64,000 bases of DNA from a virus: IMG/VR virus record IMGVR_UViG_3300023174_000089, positions 50,874 to 114,873 of that record; one strand, given 5' to 3'. A program made the position numbers and the translations under genes. Under the pieces are notes generated by a model. The model saw only the letters and a list, made by a program, of their open reading frames with translations. It was not told the DNA's origin and did no database searches. Shown here one piece after another: positions 15,154 to 22,771 of the stretch (position 1 is the stretch's first letter; each line of letters starts with the position of its first letter).

Positions 15154-15155
15154 AA

Positions 15156-15509
15156 TTACTCCCAAATTCTATGTTTTTCGGCAACCCATTCATAACCATC
15201 ATACTCATCAATCTGCCATTTTACATCATCCGGAATTTCTACAATCTTTAACGATGCAGCAAATCCATTGGCTTCGTCACCAAACTCCTCAATTACAGAA
15301 ATTAAATTCTCATCATTTCGTGGTGAGTAATGTTCATATTGAGAAATGAAATAGTCATCATTACCAACATGGCCTTTAACAAAATAATTTGTGTGACCAA
15401 AATCAGTTTCAGCACTTTCAAATTCAATACCTTTCAACTGCAAAAGCTTTTCAAAAGCTTTATCAGAAAGGCCAAAACCACCATGTTGTTTGTTAATTGC
15501 AACTTTCAT
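15156..15509 (-). CDS. Widespread phage hypothetical protein
   Basis: 117 aa. Family features: MKVAINKQHGGFGLS at the start, a YSPRNDENLISVIEEFG block, and the ending VEIPDDVKWQIDEYDGYEW..HRIW. Members occur in phages and some bacteria, usually next to other small accessory genes. No known activity. Shares one base with the next upstream gene. Confidence 0.85.
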   Translation of the reverse strand: MKVAINKQHGGFGLSDKAFEKLLQLKGIEFESAETDFGHTNYFVKGHVGNDDYFISQYEHYSPRNDENLISVIEEFGDEANGFAASLKIVEIPDDVKWQIDEYDGYEWVAEKHRIWE

Positions 15510-16366
15510 TATACCTCCAAATATTTTAATTGAAAATTATCAGCACGAGCTTCATAATTAATGTAACCACGAGGATTACAAACCACTCTGGTGGTGCCAA
15601 TCAGATAATCAAAATCTTCATGTGTGTGACCATGAGTCCATAATTTGATTTGTGGTCGATCCAAAATGAATTCATTCAAATCAGAACTATAACCACCATT
15701 CATCAAGGCCTCATCTCTATATCTTGGATGGGTTGATAAACGGCTTGGTGCATGATGGCCAACCACCACAAACTTATGGTCATGTTTGCCTTCTACTACC
15801 ATTGAGATGTAGTCAACCATCGCACGGTGTTCTTTCACCGCATCTTCAGGTGAAAATCTGCTATCACGATATTTTCTCTCACGCTGACCATCATTCTCAA
15901 CCCAATATCCCACCTGGTTGGCACTATTCTTCACGCAACGAAAATCATTCATGGCTCTACCAATGTGCCATAGTGTCAATGGATCTTCCTTATTCATATC
16001 GGTCCACAAGGTACCACCAATGAATGTGACCTCATCAAATAAAGTCCATGCTTCTGTGTCTAGAATTTGTAGATTTGGCAGATGCTTTAATCTCTTTTTT
16101 AAATCTTTTACTGTGTGTGCAAAATCATAATGATAATGCTCATGATTACCCACGATATACACAACATGAGGAAATTTATTGCAGCAATCATAAAAGAAAT
16201 CGTGAAGGTTCTTTGACTTTTCGGTAGCCATAGGATCATCATGGTCAAGCAAATCATGAGCAACGCAGATATCACCAGAAAGGAGCAATACATCAGCAAC
16301 TTCCGTATTTTCTAATACGATAGGTCCAAACTCTAAGTGAAGGTCTGATGCTAATGCCAATTTCAT
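15509..16366 (-). CDS. Calcineurin-like metallophosphoesterase
   Basis: 285 aa. Metal-binding blocks in order: DLHLEFG (8-14), GDICV (about 31), GNHEHYH (about 72), VGHHAPS (about 202) and GHTHEDFD (about 250). This is the complete two-metal phosphoesterase signature; the substrate may be a nucleotide, a phosphoprotein or a cyclic phosphate. In an early operon driven from 17.6 kb. Confidence 0.92.
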   Translation of the reverse strand: MKLALASDLHLEFGPIVLENTEVADVLLLSGDICVAHDLLDHDDPMATEKSKNLHDFFYDCCNKFPHVVYIVGNHEHYHYDFAHTVKDLKKRLKHLPNLQILDTEAWTLFDEVTFIGGTLWTDMNKEDPLTLWHIGRAMNDFRCVKNSANQVGYWVENDGQRERKYRDSRFSPEDAVKEHRAMVDYISMVVEGKHDHKFVVVGHHAPSRLSTHPRYRDEALMNGGYSSDLNEFILDRPQIKLWTHGHTHEDFDYLIGTTRVVCNPRGYINYEARADNFQLKYLEV

Positions 16367-16600
16367 TTAATGTACCTGTTTGTTTTCTCGTTCTGTTTTA
16401 TGTATAACATCTTTTGGTGATTCCAAAAGTTTTAAATAATCTTCTTCAATATTACTTTGTTTTGCTACCCACGTTAATCGTGCCAATATAACGGCAATCA
16501 AATTAAGTGGATGAATTTCAAATGTAGTCATCCACTTTAATAATTCTGTATCAACATCTAACGATAGTTGTTCTAACATTTCATCATTAAATGCGTCCAT
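16367..16600 (-). CDS. Small hypothetical protein
   Basis: 77 aa, helical (DVDTELLKWMTTFEIHPLNLIAVILARLTWVAKQ). Directly abuts the phosphoesterase start and overlaps the next gene by 14 bp. Not recognised; similar acidic helical proteins are common in T4-like accessory regions. Confidence 0.7.
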   Translation of the reverse strand: MDAFNDEMLEQLSLDVDTELLKWMTTFEIHPLNLIAVILARLTWVAKQSNIEEDYLKLLESPKDVIHKTERENKQVH

Positions 16601-17033
16601 GATTCACTTTCACCATCTGGCCATTTCTCCATTGCTTACGCCATTTAACTGGCTCAGCATTGTTCTCACGGTCACGCCATAGTGCTGCACATTGTGATTG
16701 TGTCAAACCACCATACAAACTACAATCTTCCATAAACATCTGTTGGTCAGTTTTAGGTTTCGATTCAGGTTTAACCTCAGCCACAGGTGGTTGTGGTTTA
16801 ACTTCTTCCCACTTTGGTTCTTCATTGACAATTGGTGCCTTAGCTACTTCAATCGATTTACTATCATTCTTTGATGGCATAGCAAACACGACAACGCAGA
16901 ACACGATGCCAATGCCAGTTACAATGAATCGCCAATACATACCAACCAAAAAGATGGCAATAGCAGCAACAATTATAATTTGTAATACACCAGTGGTTAA
17001 GCCTACTGCGGCTAAATTATCAAATAATTCCAT
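16587..17033 (-). CDS. Two-segment membrane protein with periplasmic Pro-rich linker
   Basis: 148 aa. Membrane segments at about 15-32 and 36-52, a Pro/Lys/Val linker (KPQPPVAEVKPESKPK), then a small Cys-containing domain (MEDCSLYGGLTQSQCAALWRDRE) with a probable disulfide. The layout suggests the C-terminal part lies in the periplasm. Unknown role, perhaps envelope modification or superinfection exclusion. Confidence 0.75.
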   Translation of the reverse strand: MELFDNLAAVGLTTGVLQIIIVAAIAIFLVGMYWRFIVTGIGIVFCVVVFAMPSKNDSKSIEVAKAPIVNEEPKWEEVKPQPPVAEVKPESKPKTDQQMFMEDCSLYGGLTQSQCAALWRDRENNAEPVKWRKQWRNGQMVKVNHGRI

Positions 17034-17035
17034 GA

Positions 17036-17278
17036 TTACTTTTTCTCAATATATGGTTCACAATGAACATTGATTGGCACTAATACTTTGCCAGAATCAG
17101 TTTTCTTTACAACATACTCAACATTCGGTTTCATACCTGCACTAACACAATCTTTATTGTATTTGATGACATCGGTATTGGCCAATGCTTTGGGGCCTTC
17201 ATAACCAGAAAGTTTTGGTGTTGAACTACAACCCACTACCAATAATAATAAACTACTAACTACTATGCTTTTTTTCAC
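17036..17278 (-). CDS. Small lipoprotein
   Basis: 80 aa. Lipobox LVVGC with the lipidated Cys at about residue 17 after a hydrophobic signal (MKKSIVVSSLLLLVVGC). The mature part has two more Cys (KDCVSAG, VHCEPY). Phage lipoproteins in early regions often act in superinfection exclusion; that is inference. Confidence 0.8.
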   Translation of the reverse strand: MKKSIVVSSLLLLVVGCSSTPKLSGYEGPKALANTDVIKYNKDCVSAGMKPNVEYVVKKTDSGKVLVPINVHCEPYIEKK

Positions 17279-17456
17279 TTTTTAACTCCATAATGTATTG
17301 AATAACTTCTCTTGCTTCTTTCAAATCGGATTTGTTTACTGCTTCATCAATCATTTCCAATTGAACTCTATGCAAATAATTTAAATGAATTACAATTGCA
17401 GCTTGTTTTAAATTATTCACATTTAAAGTTTTATAATAAACATATTTTTTGTTCAT
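17256..17456 (-). CDS. Small helical hypothetical protein
   Basis: 66 aa. Contains a helical repeat-like region (LKQAAIVIHLNYLHRVQLEMIDEAV..LKEAREVIQYIMELK). ATGA overlap with the upstream gene and a 23-bp overlap with the lipoprotein gene. Not recognised. Confidence 0.65.
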   Translation of the reverse strand: MNKKYVYYKTLNVNNLKQAAIVIHLNYLHRVQLEMIDEAVNKSDLKEAREVIQYIMELKSEKKHSS

Positions 17457-17584
17457 TGTTTCTCCGTGGTAATATTAATTGATTTAATAACGTCCACACC
17501 TTTATCTAAGGATTGTGCTATGCCAGTAAAACCTATCGTGGCAATAAAAAATCCTAAAATACAACCTAACACAAAGTTAATCAT
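17453..17584 (-). CDS. Small exported or membrane protein
   Basis: 43 aa. GAGGAA precedes the ATG. Residues 3-22 are a hydrophobic signal or anchor (FVLGCILGFFIATIGFTGIA), followed by AQSLDKGVDVIKSIN. First gene of the operon driven by the promoter at 17611-17638. Confidence 0.65.
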   Translation of the reverse strand: MINFVLGCILGFFIATIGFTGIAQSLDKGVDVIKSINITTEKQ

Positions 17585-17610
17585 AAAATTCCTCTCTTAC
17601 TTTAGGTACC

Positions 17611-17661
17611 ATTGTATCACAACCACGGAATAACACAAACGAGTGTTGTATGGACACAACA
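17611..17661 (-). promoter_or_regulatory. Promoter with upstream TGTTGT-N6-ACAACA palindrome
   Basis: Minus strand: -10 TACAAT (17616-17611), 16-bp spacer, -35 TTGTGT (17638-17633), then 5 bp, then the palindrome at 17644-17661. One of six copies with this layout. Drives the operon starting at 17584. The palindrome ends immediately downstream of the neighbouring gene's stop. Confidence 0.75.
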
Positions 17662-17880
17662 TCATTCAGGTATCAACTCCAATTTACCAATGCCAATGTA
17701 TTCTTCAATGGACTTCTTTAGGTTGCGCTTGGAGGTCGATGGTGCCACGAACACATAGTCCTGATGGTCACCGTCCTTAGGCGCAAGGACGCTGTTTAAA
17801 TAGGTCAAAGCATCAACAGGATTGCTGAACTCTTTTTTACCTACATTATTACATAGATTTGGTTTTGCAATGTATTTCAT
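17662..17880 (-). CDS. Small hypothetical protein
   Basis: 72 aa, mixed alpha/beta (MKYIAKPNLCNN.. KEFSNPVDALTYLNSVLA.. DYVFVAPSTSKRNLKKSIEEYIG). ATGA overlap with the upstream gene. No known family. Confidence 0.7.
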   Translation of the reverse strand: MKYIAKPNLCNNVGKKEFSNPVDALTYLNSVLAPKDGDHQDYVFVAPSTSKRNLKKSIEEYIGIGKLELIPE

Positions 17881-18170
17881 TTCTTACCTTTTGTTTTTTC
17901 TGCCAATTGTTCACGCAAGGCAGCACATTCTTCTTCAAGCATTTTGTTCTTACGAACTTCTGCCATCATTACATCTTCAAACAAACTCCACAACTTATGG
18001 AATTTCACATCATAAACATGAGCAAGAGCCATTACTTGGTTTGAAAAAGAATCTTCACTATTGTTTTCTACCCAACCTTCAAAGAGGCCTTCATCAAGCT
18101 CTTTGAGGTCATCCACAATACTCCAACATTTTACAATTTGTTGTTCAAAATCAAACCTGTCGCTCGGCAT
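17877..18170 (-). CDS. Conserved phage helical protein
   Basis: 97 aa. Helices include FDFEQQIVKCWSIVDDLKELDEGLF, FSNQVMALAHVYDVKFHKLWSLFEDVM and a C-terminal coiled coil ending in KTKGKK. Found in many phage accessory regions. Function unknown. Overlaps the next upstream gene by 20 bp. Confidence 0.78.
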   Translation of the reverse strand: MPSDRFDFEQQIVKCWSIVDDLKELDEGLFEGWVENNSEDSFSNQVMALAHVYDVKFHKLWSLFEDVMMAEVRKNKMLEEECAALREQLAEKTKGKK

Positions 18171-18324
18171 AAGTTTTCATCCATTCTGTTAAAATATTTT
18201 TGGCTTCTCTACGCTCAAGGCCAAAAGCTTGTTGCAAATAAGGTGCAGCACCAAACATATTGGTTACACCAGTTTCACGCAATGTATCCAAATACTCAAA
18301 CATTTCTTCTTTATCGAGTGTCAT
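18151..18324 (-). CDS. Conserved small phage protein
   Basis: 57 aa. EEMFEYLDTLRETGVTNMFGAAPYL followed by FGLERREAKNILTEWMKTY is a recurring small phage family of unknown function. The start is not preceded by a strong ribosome-binding site (GGAAAATT). Single helical domain that could bind a protein partner. Confidence 0.78.
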   Translation of the reverse strand: MTLDKEEMFEYLDTLRETGVTNMFGAAPYLQQAFGLERREAKNILTEWMKTYAERQV

Positions 18325-18351
18325 AATTTTCCATAATATAAAAAGGTGCCA

Positions 18352-18398
18352 ATCATATAGCCCGAGCGTTTCACAACGAGTCTAAAAAACTATATGAT
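18352..18398 (-). other. Structured intergenic RNA or hairpin
   Basis: 9-bp perfect inverted repeat ATCATATAG (18352-18360) and CTATATGAT (18390-18398) with an inner small stem CGTT-GTGA-AACG in the 29-base loop. Lies in the 84-bp gap after the stop of the 108-residue gene. No T-run follows, so it is not a standard terminator; it could be a processing or stability element. Confidence 0.45.
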
Positions 18399-18408
18399 GG
18401 CAGAGAGA

Positions 18409-18735
18409 TTAGGCAGCGACTGATTCTGATTGAACCGCAGCTACTTTAGGTTGTGCCTTAGCAACAGCACCTTTGAAACGGCCATTGGCATCGAATTGAT
18501 CAAAGTTAACCAATTGGTACGCTTGAACTTTGCGACCACTCTTGATTACTTTAACGATACCACCATCTTTACGAATGTTATAGATGTTGGTACTCAAACG
18601 ATACAATACTTTTTCTTGATCGGTGCCTTTGAATACTGCCTCGATTTCAGCAGGACTTACAGGTTTACCAGATAATAATACTTGGGTAATTTTCTCATGA
18701 CGGTTTACCTTACCTTTACGAACTGTTAATGCCAT
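18409..18735 (-). CDS. Winged-helix-like DNA-binding protein (putative)
   Basis: 108 aa. Residues about 13-75 (HEKITQVLLSGKPVSPAEIEAVF, then LYRLSTNIYNIRKDGGIVKVIKSGRKVQAYQLV) have the helix-helix-helix then two-strand wing pattern of small winged-helix domains. The tail is Ala/Lys/Val-rich. A near-palindrome covers its promoter (18781-18804), so autoregulation is possible. Inference from pattern only. Confidence 0.7.
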   Translation of the reverse strand: MALTVRKGKVNRHEKITQVLLSGKPVSPAEIEAVFKGTDQEKVLYRLSTNIYNIRKDGGIVKVIKSGRKVQAYQLVNFDQFDANGRFKGAVAKAQPKVAAVQSESVAA

Positions 18736-18775
18736 TGTGATACTCCTTCAAATAAACATAATAAAAATGTATCCT

Positions 18776-18804
18776 ATTATACACAAGAACCTAGGTTTTT
18801 GTAT
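18776..18804 (-). promoter_or_regulatory. Promoter with CCTAGG-centred palindromic operator
   Basis: Minus strand -10 TATAAT at 18781-18776. The region just upstream is a 24-bp near-palindrome (18781-18804) centred on AACCTAGGTT with two mismatched pairs; it fills the spacer and the weak -35. Controls the 108-residue gene. Its sequence differs from the TGTTGT family. Confidence 0.6.
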
Positions 18805-18834
18805 ACTATATGATACATACACATAACCATTCTA

Positions 18835-19983
18835 TCATACCTGTGGTTGGTTGGCAACCTCAGATGTGGTAGAAATGGTACTTGTATTGGCAGGTGATTC
18901 TACCGAACTATCAACCTTCGAATACAAATCCAGAAATGCCATTTTCGTTTCTTCATCAAAGCGATTCACACACAAGGTGATGGCCTTCATGCGGTCTTTG
19001 AAAATGGTAAAAGCTTTTGCAATATGTACCAATCGGCGAGTGGAAATAATCTCATCAGTAGCACCTTCGTCATATGATTTGCGTACCACATCTGCCCATT
19101 GTACCAAATGATCCACAAATTCTTTGTCATCAATTAATGGTGTAAGAATCTTTTTCTCAGTTTTGGCATCAGGATATTCCTGTTCTACCGTAATTGGAAA
19201 ACGCTCTAAGAAAGCATCATCAAGAATCTGTGATAGATACTTGCCTTCATCACTACCACGACCTTTGGTGTTGGCGGTGGCGATGATAGTAAAGCCAGAT
19301 TTTGGATATACCATTTCACCTGATTTCTTATTGTAATGTGGTTTGCCTTCCATAATACCTTGCAAGCACATTAGTTTGTTTGAACCACGGTCAACTTCGT
19401 CAATCAACAATACTGCGCCACGCTTCATAGCGGTGATAACAGGACCATCACGATTGACCACATTACCATTGACCAATGTAGGACCACCAAGCAAATCAGT
19501 TTCATCAGTTTCAACCGAAATGTTTACACGAATACATTCACGCTGTAATTCGGCACACACTTGCTCAACCATCAAGGTCTTACCATTACCTGATAAACCA
19601 GTAATGAAAATTGGATAGAATGCTTTGCTTGATACAATGTTTCGTAAATCTTTGTAGAAACCAAATGGCACATAATCAGGCCATTTTTGTGGCACCGATG
19701 GTTCGTTCTCATCAACCAATTTTGGCTGGCGGAACTCTAACACTTGTGCATAAGCCATTTCAGTTTCAGGTTCTTGCTGTGCTTGTTTCACAACTGGTTC
19801 ACCTGATGCAGGCACTTTGTATTGGCCTCGGTCATGGCGATATTGTGCCTTCGTAACCAACCAATATGGATACGGTGCACCTGATTCGTTACATACTCTT
19901 GTAATGTCATCACGATTCAAAATTGGTTCAACACCAAAAATTGATTCTGCTGCTGTTACAAAAGCTTTTGCATTTTTATTCAT
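18835..19983 (-). CDS. cobS: CobS-like AAA+ ATPase
   Basis: 382 aa. Walker A GLSGNGKT at 129-136, Walker B VLLIDEVD at 191-198, and a sensor region TIIATANTKGRGSDEGKY. Resembles the CobS homologue conserved in T4-like cyanophages and the MoxR/CbbQ ATPases. These pair with a VWA protein; the matching CobT-like partner is at 30904-33015. True CobS/CobT insert cobalt into corrin, but the phage pair more likely remodels a protein complex. Confidence 0.92.
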   Translation of the reverse strand: MNKNAKAFVTAAESIFGVEPILNRDDITRVCNESGAPYPYWLVTKAQYRHDRGQYKVPASGEPVVKQAQQEPETEMAYAQVLEFRQPKLVDENEPSVPQKWPDYVPFGFYKDLRNIVSSKAFYPIFITGLSGNGKTLMVEQVCAELQRECIRVNISVETDETDLLGGPTLVNGNVVNRDGPVITAMKRGAVLLIDEVDRGSNKLMCLQGIMEGKPHYNKKSGEMVYPKSGFTIIATANTKGRGSDEGKYLSQILDDAFLERFPITVEQEYPDAKTEKKILTPLIDDKEFVDHLVQWADVVRKSYDEGATDEIISTRRLVHIAKAFTIFKDRMKAITLCVNRFDEETKMAFLDLYSKVDSSVESPANTSTISTTSEVANQPQV

Positions 19984-20012
19984 ACATTCTCCAATTAATC
20001 ATAACAAAATAC

Positions 20013-20098
20013 TGGTGGGTAAGGATGGATTCGAACCAACTCAGCCTGAGGCAACGGATTTACAGTCCGCTGTAGCTCTCCAACTCTACGGCTTACCC
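20013..20098 (-). tRNA. tRNA-Tyr (GTA)
   Basis: 86 bases including encoded CCA. Acceptor stem GGGTAAG/CTTACCC is perfect. D stem GTAG/CTAC, anticodon loop CTGTAAA giving GTA, a long variable arm GCCT-CA-GGC as in bacterial tRNA-Tyr, and T loop TTCGAAT. The T stem has one T-T mismatch. It has its own palindrome-type promoter at 20112-20139. Confidence 0.95.
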
Positions 20099-20111
20099 AA
20101 TTTAACCTACC

Positions 20112-20162
20112 ATTATACAGGTGCCACATCAAATGTCAATCGACTGTTGTTTTTTAGCAACA
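20112..20162 (-). promoter_or_regulatory. Promoter with TGTTGT-N6-ACAACA-type palindrome (tRNA-Tyr)
   Basis: Minus strand TATAAT (20117-20112), 16-bp spacer, TTGACA (20139-20134), 5 bp, then the palindrome at 20145-20162 (one arm reads GCAACA on the plus strand). The palindrome lies inside the last codons of the SWIM-domain gene. Transcribes the tRNA and then the CobS-like gene. Confidence 0.8.
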
Positions 20163-20536
20163 CTCTCCGAATGCTTACATTTACCACGATACGAATAACC
20201 AACACAATTACATTGGTACTTACCAGATTCTAAGGTGACTGTATAGGTCTTGCCAGAATCACTCTTAACCTGCCAGTTAGGCACATTCAAAGCTTCTGGT
20301 TGGTCAACCACCACCGTTGCACCTATGGCGTCCAATTCTTTGTGTTTGACCTTCACGAACTTACGCCTACGAGTATCCATTGGTAATGGTTTCTTGAATA
20401 CCATCACCTGACCATCACTCTCACGAGCATAGGCCAATATATTGGATTTACCATCAAACAAATAGGTATGATTAGGCACCACAAAATCTGGTTCATTCCA
20501 TTCTGTAATTTCTTTGTATGCTGATATACCCATCAT
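20129..20536 (-). CDS. SWIM zinc-finger protein
   Basis: 135 aa. The C-terminal SWIM motif is YQCNCVGYSYRGKCKHSESV (C-x-C, then C-x-H). The N-terminal 90 residues include a basic RRRKFVKVKHKEL stretch. SWIM domains bind DNA or proteins. ATGA overlap with the upstream gene. The last codons double as the palindrome of the tRNA promoter. Confidence 0.85.
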   Translation of the reverse strand: MMGISAYKEITEWNEPDFVVPNHTYLFDGKSNILAYARESDGQVMVFKKPLPMDTRRRKFVKVKHKELDAIGATVVVDQPEALNVPNWQVKSDSGKTYTVTLESGKYQCNCVGYSYRGKCKHSESVAKKQQSIDI

Positions 20537-20727
20537 TCATCTTTCCATTGGTCATTTTCACCGGTTTCAGTCCAAACATTCCAAATCTTTGCTTCTGGCC
20601 AACCGAGTTTAATACTATACACCGCCTCTTGTGCTGAAATGGCGGATACTTCTTCATAGTGGTGATTATTAACCTTACTCATAGGATGAATTGAATCATC
20701 TACAAATTCAACCAAGTAATAATTCAT
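20533..20727 (-). CDS. Small hypothetical protein
   Basis: 64 aa, starting MNYYLVEFVDDSIHPMSKV and with ISAQEAVYSIKLGWPEAKIWNVW. It looks like a small alpha/beta domain built of strand, helix, strand. ATGA overlaps on both sides. Function unknown. Confidence 0.75.
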   Translation of the reverse strand: MNYYLVEFVDDSIHPMSKVNNHHYEEVSAISAQEAVYSIKLGWPEAKIWNVWTETGENDQWKDE

Positions 20728-20897
20728 TCTTCTTCCTGAGCCAAAGCTTCAAACACATTTTGGTAAATGATGTAAATATTTTCATCACCATGTTGTTTGA
20801 AAAATTGTTGTTTGCAATCTTCCATATCTTCGGCACCAAAATGATATTGATTGCCTTCAACTGTTTCAACCATATAAATTTTATAATCAAAGCTCAT
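20724..20897 (-). CDS. Small acidic hypothetical protein
   Basis: 57 aa. MSFDYKIYMVETVEGNQYHFGAED then a helix (DCKQQFFKQHG), a strand and an EEE C-terminus. Same strand-helix-strand size and pattern as its neighbour at 20533, so the two may be paralogues. Coupled by ATGA. Confidence 0.72.
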   Translation of the reverse strand: MSFDYKIYMVETVEGNQYHFGAEDMEDCKQQFFKQHGDENIYIIYQNVFEALAQEEE

Positions 20898-21088
20898 TAT
20901 GTTCTCGCAATGTTAGTATTGTACCGCTCTTCATAAATTAATACGATAGTATCATCAGTCAGCTCACGCAAATTATCAGCCAGCAACTCTTTGGTCACAG
21001 CCAATAATTCTGTTTTCTTGAGCTTTTTGATATCAAGCATCGAATCATTTACCAATTCATCAATTAATTGATTAATTTGTCTACTCAT
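20897..21088 (-). CDS. Small helical phage protein
   Basis: 63 aa, three helices (INQLIDELVNDSMLDIKKL, ELLAVTKELLADNLREL, DDTIVLIYEERYN). Belongs to a family of small acidic proteins seen beside early genes in many phages. Function unknown. Confidence 0.75.
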   Translation of the reverse strand: MSRQINQLIDELVNDSMLDIKKLKKTELLAVTKELLADNLRELTDDTIVLIYEERYNTNIART

Positions 21089-21089
21089 A

Positions 21090-21323
21090 TTAGTCCAATA
21101 ATATCATGTATGCTGAAGCGTTATTGCTACGAAACCAATCAAGGCCTTTACGAACACCTTTATAATCACCCATCAATTCACAACCTTTGAGGTAATCATA
21201 AACTGCAACCTCATCAGGTGTTAGAACTGTGCTCTCACCACTAAACGGGTTTTGCACCTCAACTGGTTTTTTATCCAATACCATAATGCCTGGAAATAAT
21301 TCTTGAATCGATTTCTTTTTCAT
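21090..21323 (-). CDS. Conserved small phage protein
   Basis: 77 aa. IQELFPGIMVLDKKPVEVQNPFSGES then LTPDEVAVYDYLKGCELMGDYKGVRKGLDWFRSNN. The C-terminal part recurs in many phage genomes. No enzyme motif; soluble. Confidence 0.78.
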   Translation of the reverse strand: MKKKSIQELFPGIMVLDKKPVEVQNPFSGESTVLTPDEVAVYDYLKGCELMGDYKGVRKGLDWFRSNNASAYMILLD

Positions 21324-21784
21324 GCTGTTTCCTTTTCTTTACAAAACTCAACAAAATCAACCAATGAACCATTAAAGATTTCTTCGTAGGTTTCATCATT
21401 TGTCATACCAAAGAAATTACAACCACAATTCATTACAATGATTTTCAATCCGTTCTCTTGCTTATAAATGTGATATTCATAATCTTGACCACAATCTTTA
21501 GCAATTACAGGATACAAATAGAAACCACCTGGTTCTTGTTTGAAGTGTGCTACCAATTGTGCAGCCAAATCACCCATACCATTGAATACCACTTCTTTGA
21601 CCGTTTTCGTATGAATCAAGCCATTCACCATACGACCACCAGATAGAAACTCGGCCAATTCGGCACCATGGCCTGTTGGATAACCATCATACTGACGATA
21701 AAAATTGATAATTGGTTCATTCACTACTGAACCTTTTTCTGTTATGTAAGAATCATACACAAATGTTAAACTTCTGGTACCCAT
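21320..21784 (-). CDS. Widespread phage protein of unknown function
   Basis: 154 aa. Starts MGTRSLTFVYD, with NFYRQYDGYPTGHGAELAEFL and a central KEPGGFYLYPV-type block. A long-recognised family in phages and bacteria with no assigned role. GGAG precedes the ATG. Confidence 0.85.
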   Translation of the reverse strand: MGTRSLTFVYDSYITEKGSVVNEPIINFYRQYDGYPTGHGAELAEFLSGGRMVNGLIHTKTVKEVVFNGMGDLAAQLVAHFKQEPGGFYLYPVIAKDCGQDYEYHIYKQENGLKIIVMNCGCNFFGMTNDETYEEIFNGSLVDFVEFCKEKETA

Positions 21785-21793
21785 AAATTCTCC

Positions 21794-22111
21794 TTAATGA
21801 CTACGATTATTAGCCCATCTAACACCACGCTGAAATGCCTCACGCTCAATACGAATCTCACGGACAGTCCGTGCATCACGCTCATACACATCAAAAGCTT
21901 TTGCATCACGCTTACGAGTAGAACTTGCACCACGATTACGAGGACCACGGAACATTACAAAATATTTGGTAAAATCAATGAATTGTTTTATTGTTTCATA
22001 GTTACCAATTGGCATACCTTTGTAGATTGACCGAAAGCCAACAGGCGATATGTGATTGGCAAATATTGCTTTCATCACTGCTTCTTTTTCTTCATAACTA
22101 AACTGTTTCAT
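21794..22111 (-). CDS. Small basic hypothetical protein
   Basis: 105 aa. MKQFSYEEKEAVMKAIFANHISPVGFRSIYKG then a basic C-terminal half (RGPRNRGASSTRKRDAK, REIRIEREAFQRG). The charge suggests nucleic-acid contact. No recognised domain. Shares its operon with the genes at 22112-22691. Confidence 0.7.
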   Translation of the reverse strand: MKQFSYEEKEAVMKAIFANHISPVGFRSIYKGMPIGNYETIKQFIDFTKYFVMFRGPRNRGASSTRKRDAKAFDVYERDARTVREIRIEREAFQRGVRWANNRSH

Positions 22112-22405
22112 TTACGCTCCACACCATCTAATATGATTAAAATTACCAGTTAATACATTACCACGAGCAAAGTTTCTTGCCGGTGCATTCCATGATGCTG
22201 ATTTGAGAATGTCACCACGCTTAAACTTTTTATCATCTACCAACATCACCCACGAATGTGAACTGCGTTGGTTATCTTCCATGATGATATGCACATACTT
22301 ACGACCATTTACAAAATAAAATTTTTTGTTATTGTAAGCCGCTGTATTGGTATAATCATTAGCCAGATGGTTTACATAATTTTGAATTGCTTTATCTAAA
22401 TCCAT
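22112..22405 (-). CDS. Conserved small phage protein
   Basis: 97 aa. DLDKAIQNYVNHL.. NGRKYVHIIMEDNQRSSHSWVMLVDDKKFKRGDILKSASW. Beta-rich; related proteins occur in many T4-like aquatic phages. Function unknown. Followed by the next gene after 1 bp. Confidence 0.78.
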   Translation of the reverse strand: MDLDKAIQNYVNHLANDYTNTAAYNNKKFYFVNGRKYVHIIMEDNQRSSHSWVMLVDDKKFKRGDILKSASWNAPARNFARGNVLTGNFNHIRWCGA

Positions 22406-22406
22406 A

Positions 22407-22691
22407 TTAACCTCTACTCAAATTAATCACACGAAAATCAAATTCCATAAAACTGGTTTGGTGCGGTACAAACATAATCTTACCAACACGATTCTTTTTA
22501 TTAGGTCTGGTTTCAAACTTCACAAACTTATCAGCAGTCACCGTAATTTTGTAGCAGTTAAAACCAGGTTCATTACAATTTGCCTGCTCTACCACGCCTT
22601 CAATAAATGCATCATCACGACCAGCACATGGTTTAAAATCATATGCACGAATCACATCACCAACTTTTGCAATACCTTCAAATTTCAACAT
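22407..22691 (-). CDS. Small beta-rich hypothetical protein
   Basis: 94 aa from ATG 22691, preceded by TAGGAGC. A TTG 18 bases upstream would swallow this ribosome-binding site. KVGDVIRAYDFKPCAGRDDAFIEGVVEQ and a VGKIMFVP strand suggest a small barrel. First gene after the promoter at 22721-22748. Confidence 0.75.
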   Translation of the reverse strand: MLKFEGIAKVGDVIRAYDFKPCAGRDDAFIEGVVEQANCNEPGFNCYKITVTADKFVKFETRPNKKNRVGKIMFVPHQTSFMEFDFRVINLSRG

Positions 22692-22720
22692 ATTATAGCT
22701 CCTACTCAATTAATACTACC

Positions 22721-22771
22721 ATTATACACTTACCACAGGGGTTTTCAAGCCCCTGTTGTAAATATACAACA
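22721..22771 (-). promoter_or_regulatory. Promoter with TGTTGT-N6-ACAACA palindrome
   Basis: Minus strand TATAAT (22726-22721), 16-bp spacer, TTGAAA (22748-22743), 5 bp, palindrome at 22754-22771 with perfect TGTTGT and ACAACA arms. A CAGGGG..CCCCTG hairpin overlaps the -35. The palindrome adjoins the stop of the 43-residue gene. Drives 22691 and downstream. Confidence 0.85.

Noticed and set aside
19817-20233. Plus-strand 138-aa frame through the tRNA-Tyr region
   Set aside because: The tRNA and two real minus-strand genes explain it; no ribosome-binding site.
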